The notes under the pieces are model-generated. The model saw only the letters and a program-made list of their open reading frames with translations. It was not told the DNA's origin and did no database searches. DNA of 28,756 nt from an uncultured Agathobaculum sp. (GTDB taxonomy: Bacteria > Bacillota > Clostridia > Oscillospirales > Butyricicoccaceae). The position numbers were made by a program, and so were the translations under genes. Below are positions 1 through 8,336 of this stretch, in pieces. The stretch is taken from assembly GCA_934504345.1 (NCBI GenBank), contig CAKSVR010000030.1:1-28756 (forward strand). Reading direction: 5' to 3'. Numbering within the stretch: position 1 is the first letter of the stretch; the number at the start of each line of letters is the position of its first letter.

Positions 1-149
1 CGTGAAACTTCGGCAGCGCGGACGGAACTCGCGCAAGGAACCGAAGCCAAAGTCAGGACACAAAATTTCCGCAAAGCGCCGCGGCAGTGCGACCGGAGCC
101 TGCACAAGGAGCCGCCGCTTTAATTGTGCGGTGTTGCCTTAGCTTATGT
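1..149. other. Gene-free edge downstream of ftsW
   Basis: This stretch follows the ftsW stop codon (minus strand). I find no start for murG, the gene that often comes next, in any frame reading away from ftsW. The sequence is GC-rich and holds an imperfect inverted repeat: AAAGCGCCGCGGC near 73-86 against GCCGCCGCTTT near 111-121. No T-tract follows on the minus strand, so I do not call it a terminator. Confidence 0.5.
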
Positions 150-1412
150 TCATTCCTGACTTCGCGCATCCAGCCGCATATACCGCGAGATGTTGAGCAG
201 AATGCCCATCTCACCGAGCTGTATCATCAGCGCCGTGCCGCCGTAGCTGAAGAACGGCAGCGCCGCACCCGTTACCGGCAGCAGACCGGTGACAACGCCC
301 AGATTCATCAGGGTCTGGATAGCGAGCTTTGCGGTGATGCCCGAGGCCATCAGGCAGCCGAACTTATCCGGTGCGAACCGCGCCACGCGGAAGCCGCGGT
401 AGATGAGGTACGCAAACAGCAGGATGACCAGCAGAGCGCCGATCAGGCCCATCTCCTCGCACCACGTTGCGAAAATGAAGTCGTTATGCGGCTCCGGCAG
501 GTACAGCTGCTTTTGCAGGCCGTTGCCGAGCCCGCGGCCGAGCAGGCCGCCCGAGCCGATGGCGATCTGGCTCATCGCGCCCTGAAAGCCGTCCTTTACC
601 ATATCCGAGAACGGATTGAACCAGACGGCGATACGCGTTCGAACGTGCTCAAACGAAAAATAGAACGCTACGAAGCCGATCGCGCCAACAATGCCAATCG
701 GTACGAAGTAGCTCAGGCGCATACCGCCGATGACGAGGATGGACACGCCGATAGCCCACATAATGAGCATTGCCGAGGTATGCGGCTCCAGATACAGCAG
801 TCCGCTGTACATCAGCAGCATTGCGCCGTATGGGAACGCCAGCTGCTTGAGGTGCTGCACACTCTTTGGCTTTTGCGAAACCCAGTACGAAAAGCAGACG
901 ATGACGGCGATCTTTGCGATCTCGGACGGCTGAAAGCCGAACAGCCAGCGGCGGGCATTGTTGACGGATGTGCCGACGCCCGGAATCGCTACCAGCACCA
1001 GCAGCAGCGCCGAACCCCACAAAAACGCCTGATAAAAGCCGCCGTACATCCGATACGGCACCTTGGAGAGCGCGATCATCGCGATAACACCGGCCGCAGC
1101 GAAGCCGCCCTGCCGGGTGATGAAGTAGGTGGCGCTGCTCTGGTAGAACATGGCATTCGTGTAGCTGGCCGAGAACAGCGCGATCAGGCCGATGACGAGC
1201 AGCAGCAGCACGGAAAAGAACACGCCGCTGTCCCACGCATGGAGGCGGGCACGGATGCGCCGCCTGGGCTTTGCTCCGCCGGAGGGATGCCGTTCCTGCG
1301 GCAGCGGTTCACGCGAAGGACGCACCGGTTTGCCGTTCGGCAGGCTCCGCAGCGCGGGACGGCGCGAGGCCGACCGATACTGCGGATTCGTCTTTCTTGT
1401 TGTCGAAGCCAT
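150..1412 (-). CDS. ftsW: Septal peptidoglycan polymerase FtsW (SEDS family; SpoVE/RodA relative)
   Basis: A 420-residue polytopic membrane protein of the SEDS family, which polymerises lipid II glycan strands with a partner class B PBP. Visible family signatures are the motif PEPHNDFIFA in the large extracellular loop, QPSEIAK, and the C-terminal GVVTGLLPVTGAALPFFSYGG. About ten hydrophobic segments begin near residue 63. The first 60 residues form an unusually long, Arg/Pro-rich cytoplasmic tail. The ATG is preceded by GGAGG at good spacing. It is the last gene of the dcw operon here, 22 nt after mraY, and its natural partner is the transpeptidase encoded at 5318-7717. Position in dcw favours FtsW over RodA; a sporulation SpoVE role cannot be separated by sequence alone. 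Confidence 0.93.
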   Translation of the reverse strand: MASTTRKTNPQYRSASRRPALRSLPNGKPVRPSREPLPQERHPSGGAKPRRRIRARLHAWDSGVFFSVLLLLVIGLIALFSASYTNAMFYQSSATYFITRQGGFAAAGVIAMIALSKVPYRMYGGFYQAFLWGSALLLVLVAIPGVGTSVNNARRWLFGFQPSEIAKIAVIVCFSYWVSQKPKSVQHLKQLAFPYGAMLLMYSGLLYLEPHTSAMLIMWAIGVSILVIGGMRLSYFVPIGIVGAIGFVAFYFSFEHVRTRIAVWFNPFSDMVKDGFQGAMSQIAIGSGGLLGRGLGNGLQKQLYLPEPHNDFIFATWCEEMGLIGALLVILLFAYLIYRGFRVARFAPDKFGCLMASGITAKLAIQTLMNLGVVTGLLPVTGAALPFFSYGGTALMIQLGEMGILLNISRYMRLDARSQE

Positions 1413-1434
1413 AGGCTTACCTCCGAATCACGAA

Positions 1435-2418
1435 TTAAAACAGCGGTGCGAGGGCCACATGATATGCCAGCAGGCACAGCACGACCGTGATGCCGGTGAA
1501 CACCAGCACGATCTTCTTCTCTCCCCAGCCGCACATCTCAAAATGATGGTGGATAGGCGCCATCTTGAACAGGCGCTTGCCGTGGGTGGCCTTGAAGTAC
1601 GTTACCTGAAGGATAACGGACAGCGTTTCGATGATGTAAATGAGGCCGACCAGCAGCAGGATGAGCGGCATCTCACACGCAAACGCAAGACCGGCCACCG
1701 CACCGCCGAGGAACAGCGAGCCCGTATCGCCCATGAACACCTTGGCCGGGTTGAAGTTATAGCGCAGGAAGCCCAGCAGCGCACCAGCCAGTGCGGCTGC
1801 AAAGATCACAACGCCCATATCGCCGCGGCGGAAGCCGACGAATACGAAGAATACCGCTACCGGCAGCGTAACGCTTGCCGCCAGACCGTCGATGCCGTCG
1901 GTCAGGTTGACGGCGTTGTCCGCGCCGACGATAACGAACGCCGCGAACACGATGTACAGCGGCCACGGCCAGCTGAACGAAATGCTCGTGAACGGGATCC
2001 ACAGCTGCGGCAGGCCGCTCGACTTGAGGAACAGCACGAGGATGAACACGCCCGCGACTAAAATCTGGAGCACCAGCTTCTGCTTGGGTGTCAGGCCCGC
2101 GTTTTCCTTTTTCTTGATCTTGGCGTAGTCATCGACCAGACCGACCGCGCCGTAGGCCACGGCAAGGCCGAGCACCGCCAGCGACGAGATGGAGATCTCA
2201 CCCATCACGATGTTGCCGATGATGACCGCCGCCGCAATGCCGATGATGAACATAAAACCGCCCATCGTCGGGATATTCTGTTTGTTCATATGCCATTTCG
2301 GTCCGATCTCGAGAATCTTCTGACCGAATTTCATCTTTCGCAGGTAATTGATGACTGCCGGGCCGATGGCCAGCGTAATTACCAGTGCGATCGCGAAAAC
2401 AAGCACAGCCTGTTTCAT
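1435..2418 (-). CDS. mraY: Phospho-N-acetylmuramoyl-pentapeptide transferase MraY
   Basis: This 327-residue integral membrane enzyme transfers phospho-MurNAc-pentapeptide from UDP to undecaprenyl phosphate, giving lipid I, the first membrane step of wall synthesis. Length is close to the family norm. Conserved motifs are VDDYAK (residues 95-100, with the DD pair), NAVNLTDGIDGLA (about 168-180), NPAKVFMGDTGSL and the HHHFE box near the C-terminus, with about ten hydrophobic segments. Its ATG overlaps the murF stop by 4 nt, so the two are likely translationally coupled. In most dcw clusters murD follows; here ftsW follows directly. Confidence 0.96.
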   Translation of the reverse strand: MKQAVLVFAIALVITLAIGPAVINYLRKMKFGQKILEIGPKWHMNKQNIPTMGGFMFIIGIAAAVIIGNIVMGEISISSLAVLGLAVAYGAVGLVDDYAKIKKKENAGLTPKQKLVLQILVAGVFILVLFLKSSGLPQLWIPFTSISFSWPWPLYIVFAAFVIVGADNAVNLTDGIDGLAASVTLPVAVFFVFVGFRRGDMGVVIFAAALAGALLGFLRYNFNPAKVFMGDTGSLFLGGAVAGLAFACEMPLILLLVGLIYIIETLSVILQVTYFKATHGKRLFKMAPIHHHFEMCGWGEKKIVLVFTGITVVLCLLAYHVALAPLF

Positions 2419-3797
2419 TCTTCAACTTCCTCCCCTAAAAACATTGCGAGTGCGCGCTCCATACGCATACCGCGGCTGCCCTTGAACAGCAGCGCGTCAC
2501 CCTTTTTCGCATCCGCACGCAGCGCCGCGACGAGCGCGGTCTGGTCGTCGAACGCATAGGCATTCTCCATGCCCTTTTCCCTTGCGCCGGCTACCATCGC
2601 CGCCGCATCCGGACCGTAGGCGTAGAGCGCATCTGCGTACTGTGCCGCCGCGCGGCCTGCCCGGCGGTGTCCCTCCTCGGCGTAGTCACCGAGCTCGAGC
2701 ATCGAACCGAGCACGGCAAACCGGCGGGCATCCTTTGCCATGCCGCCGAGGACGGCCAGCGTTGCCTCCATCGCATCCGGGCTGGCGTTGTAGCAGTCCG
2801 CATAGATGTGATAGCCGTCCTGCTCGTAGATATTCTGGCGCATACCGCTCGCCTGATAGCTGACAAGGCCCTGTGCGATCAGCTCGGGCGTTTCACCGAG
2901 CAGCAGGCCGACAGCTGCCGCCGCCAGTGCGTTGAGCACGTTGTGCTTGCCCGGAATGCTCAGTCTGGCCGTGAATTTCTCGCCGACCGGCAGCTGCGCC
3001 GCCGCAAGACCGTTATTTACTATATCAAATGTACCGTCGCTGTGCAAGTGTGCAATGAGGTCGCACGCGGAATTTTCGATGCCATATGTTACCACCTTGC
3101 AGCCGAGACTGCCGCGTTTGTCCCACAGCAGCGGCTCATCGCCGCAGAGGACAGCCGCGCCGCCCTCCTGCAAGCCCTCGAGGATCTCGAGCTTTGCCTT
3201 GCAGATGCCCTCGCGCGAACCGAGGAACTCGATGTGCGAGGTGCCGATGTTGGTGATAACGGCAAGATCGGGCTTGGCAGCCGCCGTCATGCGGGACAGC
3301 TCACCAAAGTGGTTCATGCCCATCTCAGCCACGAGCACTTCGGTATCCTTCGTCATACGCATGAGGGTAAGCGGCAGGCCGATCTCGTTGTTGAGGTTGC
3401 CCTCGGTCTTTTGTGCGCGGAAGCCCTGCGACAGCACGGCGTAAAGCAGCTCTTTTGTTGTCGTTTTGCCGACCGAGCCGGTCACGCCAACGACCTTGCC
3501 GCCGCACATCGCGCGGTAGCCGCCCGCAAGATCGAGCAGCGCCTGCGAGGTGTTCTCAACGTACAGCGCCGGAACGGGATACTCCTCGCTCTCACGGTGG
3601 CTCATGACTGCCGCCGCGCCGTTCTCGATGGCCTTGCCGATGAAATCATGTGCATCAAAGCGTTCGCCCTTGATCGGCAGGAACAGCGCCTCCGGCGGGA
3701 TCTGCCGCGAATCGGTCGTGACTGCCGTCAGAGCCGCCTCGCCTCTCGCTTCGCCCTTTGTCCATTCCGCCGCCTGCGCTAATGTGAATCGTTCCAT
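2415..3797 (-). CDS. murF: UDP-MurNAc-tripeptide:D-Ala-D-Ala ligase MurF
   Basis: This cytoplasmic ATP-dependent ligase (460 residues) adds D-Ala-D-Ala to the UDP-MurNAc tripeptide, completing the pentapeptide used by MraY. The Mur-ligase P-loop GVTGSVGKTTTK lies at residues 104-115, followed by the central domain (EMGMNHFGE) and the C-terminal domain with YNASPDAM. I chose the ATG at 3797 because GGGGGA lies just upstream and the protein then begins MERFTLAQAA, as the family does. A longer reading up to 3851 adds 18 unlike residues that run through an intergenic hairpin. It sits between murE and mraY; a 74-nt gap separates it from murE. Confidence 0.95.
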   Translation of the reverse strand: MERFTLAQAAEWTKGEARGEAALTAVTTDSRQIPPEALFLPIKGERFDAHDFIGKAIENGAAAVMSHRESEEYPVPALYVENTSQALLDLAGGYRAMCGGKVVGVTGSVGKTTTKELLYAVLSQGFRAQKTEGNLNNEIGLPLTLMRMTKDTEVLVAEMGMNHFGELSRMTAAAKPDLAVITNIGTSHIEFLGSREGICKAKLEILEGLQEGGAAVLCGDEPLLWDKRGSLGCKVVTYGIENSACDLIAHLHSDGTFDIVNNGLAAAQLPVGEKFTARLSIPGKHNVLNALAAAAVGLLLGETPELIAQGLVSYQASGMRQNIYEQDGYHIYADCYNASPDAMEATLAVLGGMAKDARRFAVLGSMLELGDYAEEGHRRAGRAAAQYADALYAYGPDAAAMVAGAREKGMENAYAFDDQTALVAALRADAKKGDALLFKGSRGMRMERALAMFLGEEVEE

Positions 3798-3841
3798 GCC
3801 GTTTCCCCCAATTGGTTTTACTTTTGCTTTATTGAGCACAG

Positions 3842-3860
3842 GGGCGCACAATGTGCGCCC
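3842..3860. other. Perfect hairpin in the murE-murF gap
   Basis: An 8-bp perfect stem (GGGCGCAC / GTGCGCCC) with an AAT loop lies between the murE stop and the murF start. On the transcribed (minus) strand it is not followed directly by a T-run, so a processing, stability or attenuation role is more likely than simple termination. Confidence 0.5.
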
Positions 3861-3871
3861 GTCTGCCGCTC

Positions 3872-5308
3872 TTACTTATTGAAAAAATCCGCTACGATCT
3901 CGCGTTCATCCATATGATGCTTCACATGGTTGACTTCCTGATAGGTTTCGTGTCCCTTGCCCATCAGCACGATAATATCGTCTTTCTGTGCGTGCGCGAG
4001 TGCCCAGTGGATGGCCTCCGGACGGTCAACGATGACCTGCATCGGCGTGTCGGAGTCCTTCATGCCCTCGAGGATGTCATCGATGATGGCCTTGGGCTCC
4101 TCGGTGCGCGGATTATCGCTGGTGACAACGCAGAAATCCGCGAGGTCAGCCGCGATGCGGCCCATCTTCGGGCGCTTGGTGCGGTCGCGGTCGCCGCCGC
4201 AGCCGAACAGCGCAACAACACGGCCCTTGGCAAAGCCGCGAACGGCCTTGAGCACGTTCTCCACGCCGTCCGGCGAGTGCGCGTAATCGATGAGCACGGT
4301 GTAGTCGGTGTCGGTCGGCACGACCTCCACGCGGCCCTTAACGCCGGTGGCCGTCGCCATGGACTTTGCCGCCTCGGAGAGCGGCATACCGAGCTGGAGC
4401 ACGATGCCGAGCGCAGTCAGAGCATTTTCGACCGAGAAGTGACCCGGGATAGGCAGCTTGACATCGGCCTCCGCGCCGTTGTAAGCCGCAAGGAATTCTA
4501 CGCCGTCCGCGTGCAGCTGGAGATTTTTCGCCAGCAGGCCGGCCTCGCTCTTCTCACACGAGAATGTCAGGCACGGGCACTTGGCATCGGCCAGCATCTT
4601 CTCGGCCGCGCCGTCATCCAGATTGATAACGCCCTTGTCGCTGACAGTGAACAGCAGCGCCTTGGCCTGCCGGTATGCCTCCATCGTCTTGTGGAAGTCG
4701 AGGTGATCCTGTGTCAGGTTGGTGAATGCACCGACCGCAAACCGGATGCCGTGTACGCGGTCGAGCACGAGCGAATGCGAGGAAACCTCCATGATGACAT
4801 GAGTGCAGCCCGCATCGCGCATCCGCGCGAACAGTGCGTGCAGCTCGTAGGATTCCGGCGTGGTGCGCTCGGTTTCGATCACCTCATTGCCGATGAGGTT
4901 CTGGTTGGTGCCGATCAGGCCGACCTTGTGGCCTGCATCCTCGAGCATATGCTTGACGAGGTAGGTCGTGGTGGTCTTGCCGTTGGTGCCAGTAACGCCC
5001 AGCATCACCATGCTGTCCGCCGGATGGCCGAAGCGGTTCGCCGCGATCTCCGCCAGCGCGATGCGCGAGTTCTCCACTACGATAGCCGGAACGCCCTCCG
5101 GCGCCTCCTCGCAGACGACTGCCGCCGCGCCCTGCTCCATCGCCTTGGCGATGTACTTGTGGCCGTCGGTCGCGTAGCCGCGGATGGCAACGAACAGGTC
5201 ACCGGGCTGTACCGCGCGCGAGTCGTAGCGCACTTCGTTAATGTCCACATCCTGTGCTGCGGTGCTGCTCTTGACCGCAACGCCGCTTAAAAGCTCCTGT
5301 AATTTCAT
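3872..5308 (-). CDS. murE: UDP-MurNAc-L-Ala-D-Glu:meso-DAP ligase MurE
   Basis: This 478-residue cytoplasmic Mur ligase adds the third stem-peptide residue. The ATP loop GVTGTNGKTTTT is at residues 104-115, TTPE at 149-152, SSHS at 176-179, and the lysine expected to be carbamylated is Lys216. The DNPR box (398-401) is the family signature for meso-diaminopimelate rather than lysine, so this organism should make DAP-type peptidoglycan. The C-terminal MGKGHE is also present. The start has an AGGAGG site 7 nt upstream and lies 9 nt after the spoVD stop, showing tight operon packing. Confidence 0.97.
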   Translation of the reverse strand: MKLQELLSGVAVKSSTAAQDVDINEVRYDSRAVQPGDLFVAIRGYATDGHKYIAKAMEQGAAAVVCEEAPEGVPAIVVENSRIALAEIAANRFGHPADSMVMLGVTGTNGKTTTTYLVKHMLEDAGHKVGLIGTNQNLIGNEVIETERTTPESYELHALFARMRDAGCTHVIMEVSSHSLVLDRVHGIRFAVGAFTNLTQDHLDFHKTMEAYRQAKALLFTVSDKGVINLDDGAAEKMLADAKCPCLTFSCEKSEAGLLAKNLQLHADGVEFLAAYNGAEADVKLPIPGHFSVENALTALGIVLQLGMPLSEAAKSMATATGVKGRVEVVPTDTDYTVLIDYAHSPDGVENVLKAVRGFAKGRVVALFGCGGDRDRTKRPKMGRIAADLADFCVVTSDNPRTEEPKAIIDDILEGMKDSDTPMQVIVDRPEAIHWALAHAQKDDIIVLMGKGHETYQEVNHVKHHMDEREIVADFFNK

Positions 5309-5317
5309 AATTTCCTC

Positions 5318-7717
5318 CTATCGGTCGTTGACCGTCGTCGTATCGGAAAATTCTACTGTGATGACAGCGCCGAGGTTGACCTTTGCACCGGCCTCCGGGC
5401 TCTGCTTGTTGGCTGTGGTGTCGCCCGTTATCTGCGAGGAGGCCACGCCCTTCTGCTTGAGGTACAGGCCGTACTCCTCAAGAGTGTCGCGGCACTCGTC
5501 CGGCGTCATGCCGGTCAGATCGGGCACTTCGACTGCCTCGGTCGGCTTCTCCTCGCCCATGTAGACGATGACCTTGCCGCTGGCTGCGATACGCAGTCCG
5601 GCGCTCGGCACCTGATCGGTAACGGTGTCGCCCTCGCCCTTGATGATGCAGTCGAAGCCTGCATCTGCCAGCGCGGAGATGGCCTCGTCGCGGCCCATGC
5701 CCGCTACGCTCGGAACGGTGAGCTCGCGGCGGTCGCTCTCGTTATCGTCATATACCGGGGTGATGCCGATGTACGGCAGTACGTCCTCCATGATGCGGCC
5801 TACGACCGGAGCGGCGATGGTGCCGCCGGTATGGGTCGCGGATTCCGGCAGATCGTTGATGGCGACCAGAACCGCGATCTGCGGATCGTCCATCGGCGCT
5901 ACACCGATAAAGGATGCCGTGTAGCGGTCCTCCTTATCCGTGCGGTTGCCGTCGCTGTCGTACTCGGGCAGGATCTCGGACGTTGCGGTCTTGCCGCCGA
6001 TGCGGTAGCCCGAAACATAGGCATTCTTGCCGGTGCCGTTGGCTACGACCTGCTCCATCGCCTCGCGCATATATGCGGAGGTGTCCTCGGAAACGACCTG
6101 ACGGACGATTTCGGTTTCGTTGGTGGACTTGACCGAGCCGTCGCCGTTCAGGACTTCCTTGACGACATACGGCTTTTTCAGCTTGCCGTCGTCCACGATG
6201 GCGCAGACCATGTTGATCATCTGGAGCGGCGTTACCGTGAAGCGCTGGCCGAACGATGCCGTCGCCAGTGCGACCTCGTTCCAATCGCTGACCACATCGG
6301 TCTGGTGGAACTGGCCCTTGCCCTCGCCGGGCAGGTCGATGCCGGTCTTTTCGGTCAGGCCGAACGCCTTGTAAAAGTCATAGAAACGCTCCATGCCCAC
6401 GCTCTGCGCGATCTGCATCATCGCCACGTTGCAGGAGTTCATCAGCGCCTCGGTGAGCGTCTGCATCCCGTGGCCGCTGGTATTCGCACATTTGATGGTC
6501 CAGTTCTCCACCTGTAACTGACCGCCGCAGTAGTAGGTATCGTCGGCGTGCGCCGCACCCAGCTCATAGGCGGTGGAAACCGTCATCAGCTTGAATGTGG
6601 AGCCCGGCTCGTAGTTGTCAGTAACGACCGGGTTGTACCACGTTTTCATCAGGATGTTCACGCGGGCGCTGCCCAGCTTATCGACCAGCTCATCGTTCTG
6701 CTGGATGTTCTCCGGCAGATTGTTCAGGCCGCCCGACTGGTACCATTCATCCGAAATATCCACCTTGATGCCCGCATCGGTGAGGATTTTGTTCACATCC
6801 TCCTTGAGCTCGGTGATATACTTGTCGCTCGTCAGCTTGTAGGCATCGTTCGGATCGAAGTCCGGCAGGTTCGCCATCGCCAGCACTTCGCCGGTCTTGA
6901 CATTCATGACGATGCCGGAAACGCCGTCACGGGCCTCCGGGTTATCTGCCAGCGCGGTTTCGAGGTGCTTTTCCAGATAATTCTGGATGTCGCTGTCCAC
7001 GGTCAGCACCAGCGAGTTGCCGTCGGTCGCGGGGATATACTGCTGGGTGTCCGGCATGATGTCCTTGTTCTGCGCGTTCTGCACGCGCACGATGCGGCCC
7101 GCCGTGCCGGAGAGCTCGTCGTTGTACTCGGATTCCAGACCGTAGGCGCCGTTATTGTCGCTGCCGACATAGCCCAGCACCGCGGACAGGAACGCGCCGT
7201 GCTGATAATAGCGCTTGGTGTCCGGCTCGGGATACACGCCGGTGCACTCCGCTGCCTCGAGCTTTTCGTTCAGCTCCTTGGCAACGTCCTTATCGACCTT
7301 CTGTGCGATGACCTCGTACTGCGAGTCGGTCTTCTGGATCTTCGCCATCACGGTGTTGTAATCGACATCGAGCGTTTCGGACAGGATGGTCGCCAGTGTC
7401 TGCCGCTGGGTTTCCGCCGAAATGCCTTTTTTCTCCTTGACCTCGCTCACGACGGCCTTCGGCGAAATCGTGATGCGCTCAACCTCGGCAGATTCGGCCA
7501 GTGTCTGCATATTCGCATCGTAGATCTTGCCGCGGTTGGGCGTGATGAACGTGTCGCGGGTCTGCAAAGACGTTGCCTGCTTGATGTAAAAATCGTAATG
7601 GAACACCTGCATATACAGCAGCCGCAGTCCGACCGCACCGAAGCCGATCATCACAAAGATCACGGCCAGCAGCCGGATGCGCGTGCGCATCTGGTGATTG
7701 GGTCCCTTAACTGCCAT
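5318..7717 (-). CDS. spoVD: Class B penicillin-binding protein with two PASTA domains (SpoVD/FtsI type)
   Basis: This 799-residue D,D-transpeptidase cross-links septal or spore-cortex peptidoglycan and pairs with the SEDS protein FtsW. In order: a short cytoplasmic tail, one membrane anchor (about 14-36), PBP dimerisation domain (about 55-215), transpeptidase domain (about 260-640), and two PASTA repeats (about 663-720 and 728-790). Active-site boxes are STFK (Ser373-Lys376) and SCN (428-430). The third box, normally KTG, reads KTA (576-578) in GGKTATSE, confirmed in the bases. Between FDPN (287-290) and the active serine there are over 80 residues, longer than usual, suggesting an inserted segment around 293-362. 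The ATG has a GGAGG site. The two PASTA repeats favour SpoVD or PBP2B over Gram-negative FtsI; whether it serves division, sporulation or both is open. Confidence 0.92.
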   Translation of the reverse strand: MAVKGPNHQMRTRIRLLAVIFVMIGFGAVGLRLLYMQVFHYDFYIKQATSLQTRDTFITPNRGKIYDANMQTLAESAEVERITISPKAVVSEVKEKKGISAETQRQTLATILSETLDVDYNTVMAKIQKTDSQYEVIAQKVDKDVAKELNEKLEAAECTGVYPEPDTKRYYQHGAFLSAVLGYVGSDNNGAYGLESEYNDELSGTAGRIVRVQNAQNKDIMPDTQQYIPATDGNSLVLTVDSDIQNYLEKHLETALADNPEARDGVSGIVMNVKTGEVLAMANLPDFDPNDAYKLTSDKYITELKEDVNKILTDAGIKVDISDEWYQSGGLNNLPENIQQNDELVDKLGSARVNILMKTWYNPVVTDNYEPGSTFKLMTVSTAYELGAAHADDTYYCGGQLQVENWTIKCANTSGHGMQTLTEALMNSCNVAMMQIAQSVGMERFYDFYKAFGLTEKTGIDLPGEGKGQFHQTDVVSDWNEVALATASFGQRFTVTPLQMINMVCAIVDDGKLKKPYVVKEVLNGDGSVKSTNETEIVRQVVSEDTSAYMREAMEQVVANGTGKNAYVSGYRIGGKTATSEILPEYDSDGNRTDKEDRYTASFIGVAPMDDPQIAVLVAINDLPESATHTGGTIAAPVVGRIMEDVLPYIGITPVYDDNESDRRELTVPSVAGMGRDEAISALADAGFDCIIKGEGDTVTDQVPSAGLRIAASGKVIVYMGEEKPTEAVEVPDLTGMTPDECRDTLEEYGLYLKQKGVASSQITGDTTANKQSPEAGAKVNLGAVITVEFSDTTTVNDR

Positions 7718-7760
7718 GTATTTGCCTCCATTTTGGCGTGAAAGTCGCTGTAAATGCGTA

Positions 7761-7790
7761 GGGAGTCAGAAGTTTCCACCTCTCACTCCC
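7761..7790. other. Strong hairpin in the ftsL-spoVD gap
   Basis: The 96-nt gap between ftsL and spoVD can fold into a near-perfect hairpin: GGGAGT, a single mismatch, AGAAGT, a four-base loop TTCC, then ACCTCT, the opposing mismatch and ACTCCC. It has no T-tract on either side. It may separate the mraZ-rsmH-ftsL part of the transcript from spoVD onward by processing; this is inference. Confidence 0.5.
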
Positions 7791-7813
7791 CTGTACACAT
7801 CGTATTCGTGTTG

Positions 7814-8299
7814 TTACCGGATATATTCCACGATTGCAAGAACATGATCCACCAGCGCCGAAACAGCCGCGCGCAGCGAAACGCCGTTTTCCGCCACCGT
7901 TACCAGATCCGGGTTGGTCAGCTCCACATACTCCACCTGCGAGTTGTCCAGCTTCACCATGCCCAGCGTGCCGGTCGCGTACTGCTCGACCTCGTCCATA
8001 TTCATGCTGTTCATCTGCTTGGTCGTCAGCGCAACGTTCTCGGACTGGAGTTCGCTCAGCAGATCGCTCTGCTCGCTGGCCTCGGCGGTCAGCTGGGTCA
8101 GCTGCATCTGGCTGAACAGGATAAACGCCGCGGCGATCGCCGCAATGGCAAAGCACGCATAGACACCCGGCTGCACGCCGGTATTGCGGCGATGGCGCTT
8201 GCTGGGCGACGGCGCTACCCGCAGCTGCCGTGCAGGCTCGCGGCGAGCCGGAACATTTTGTTCGATTTTCTTGGCCGCGCTGTTCCTGCCAGATGCCAT
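7814..8299 (-). CDS. ftsL: Cell division protein FtsL-like (bitopic, coiled coil)
   Basis: A 161-residue protein with a basic cytoplasmic tail (residues 1-43), one membrane segment (about 44-63) and a following coiled coil (about 64-95, leucine/glutamine-rich). This is the layout of FtsL, which forms a complex with DivIC and DivIB and activates the FtsW-PBP pair. Sequence conservation in this family is low, so the call rests on topology plus position between rsmH and the class B PBP. I chose the ATG at 8299, 10 nt after AAAGGA. A longer reading to 8377 would overlap rsmH by 41 nt and add only lysine-rich shadow sequence. Confidence 0.82.
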   Translation of the reverse strand: MASGRNSAAKKIEQNVPARREPARQLRVAPSPSKRHRRNTGVQPGVYACFAIAAIAAAFILFSQMQLTQLTAEASEQSDLLSELQSENVALTTKQMNSMNMDEVEQYATGTLGMVKLDNSQVEYVELTNPDLVTVAENGVSLRAAVSALVDHVLAIVEYIR

Positions 8300-8336
8300 C
8301 TTGCGTTTTCCTTTCTTTTGAGATTTATTCTTGTTC

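Noticed and set aside
87..1490. Long plus-strand open frame opposite ftsW, and similar frames opposite murF, murE, spoVD, uvrC and mutS2
   Set aside because: They mirror strong minus-strand genes, have Arg/His/Gln-rich products without domains, and lack ribosome sites. They arise from GC-rich codon bias.
3842..3860. Rho-independent terminator between murE and murF
   Set aside because: The stem is perfect but no T-run follows on the minus strand, and the operon clearly continues.
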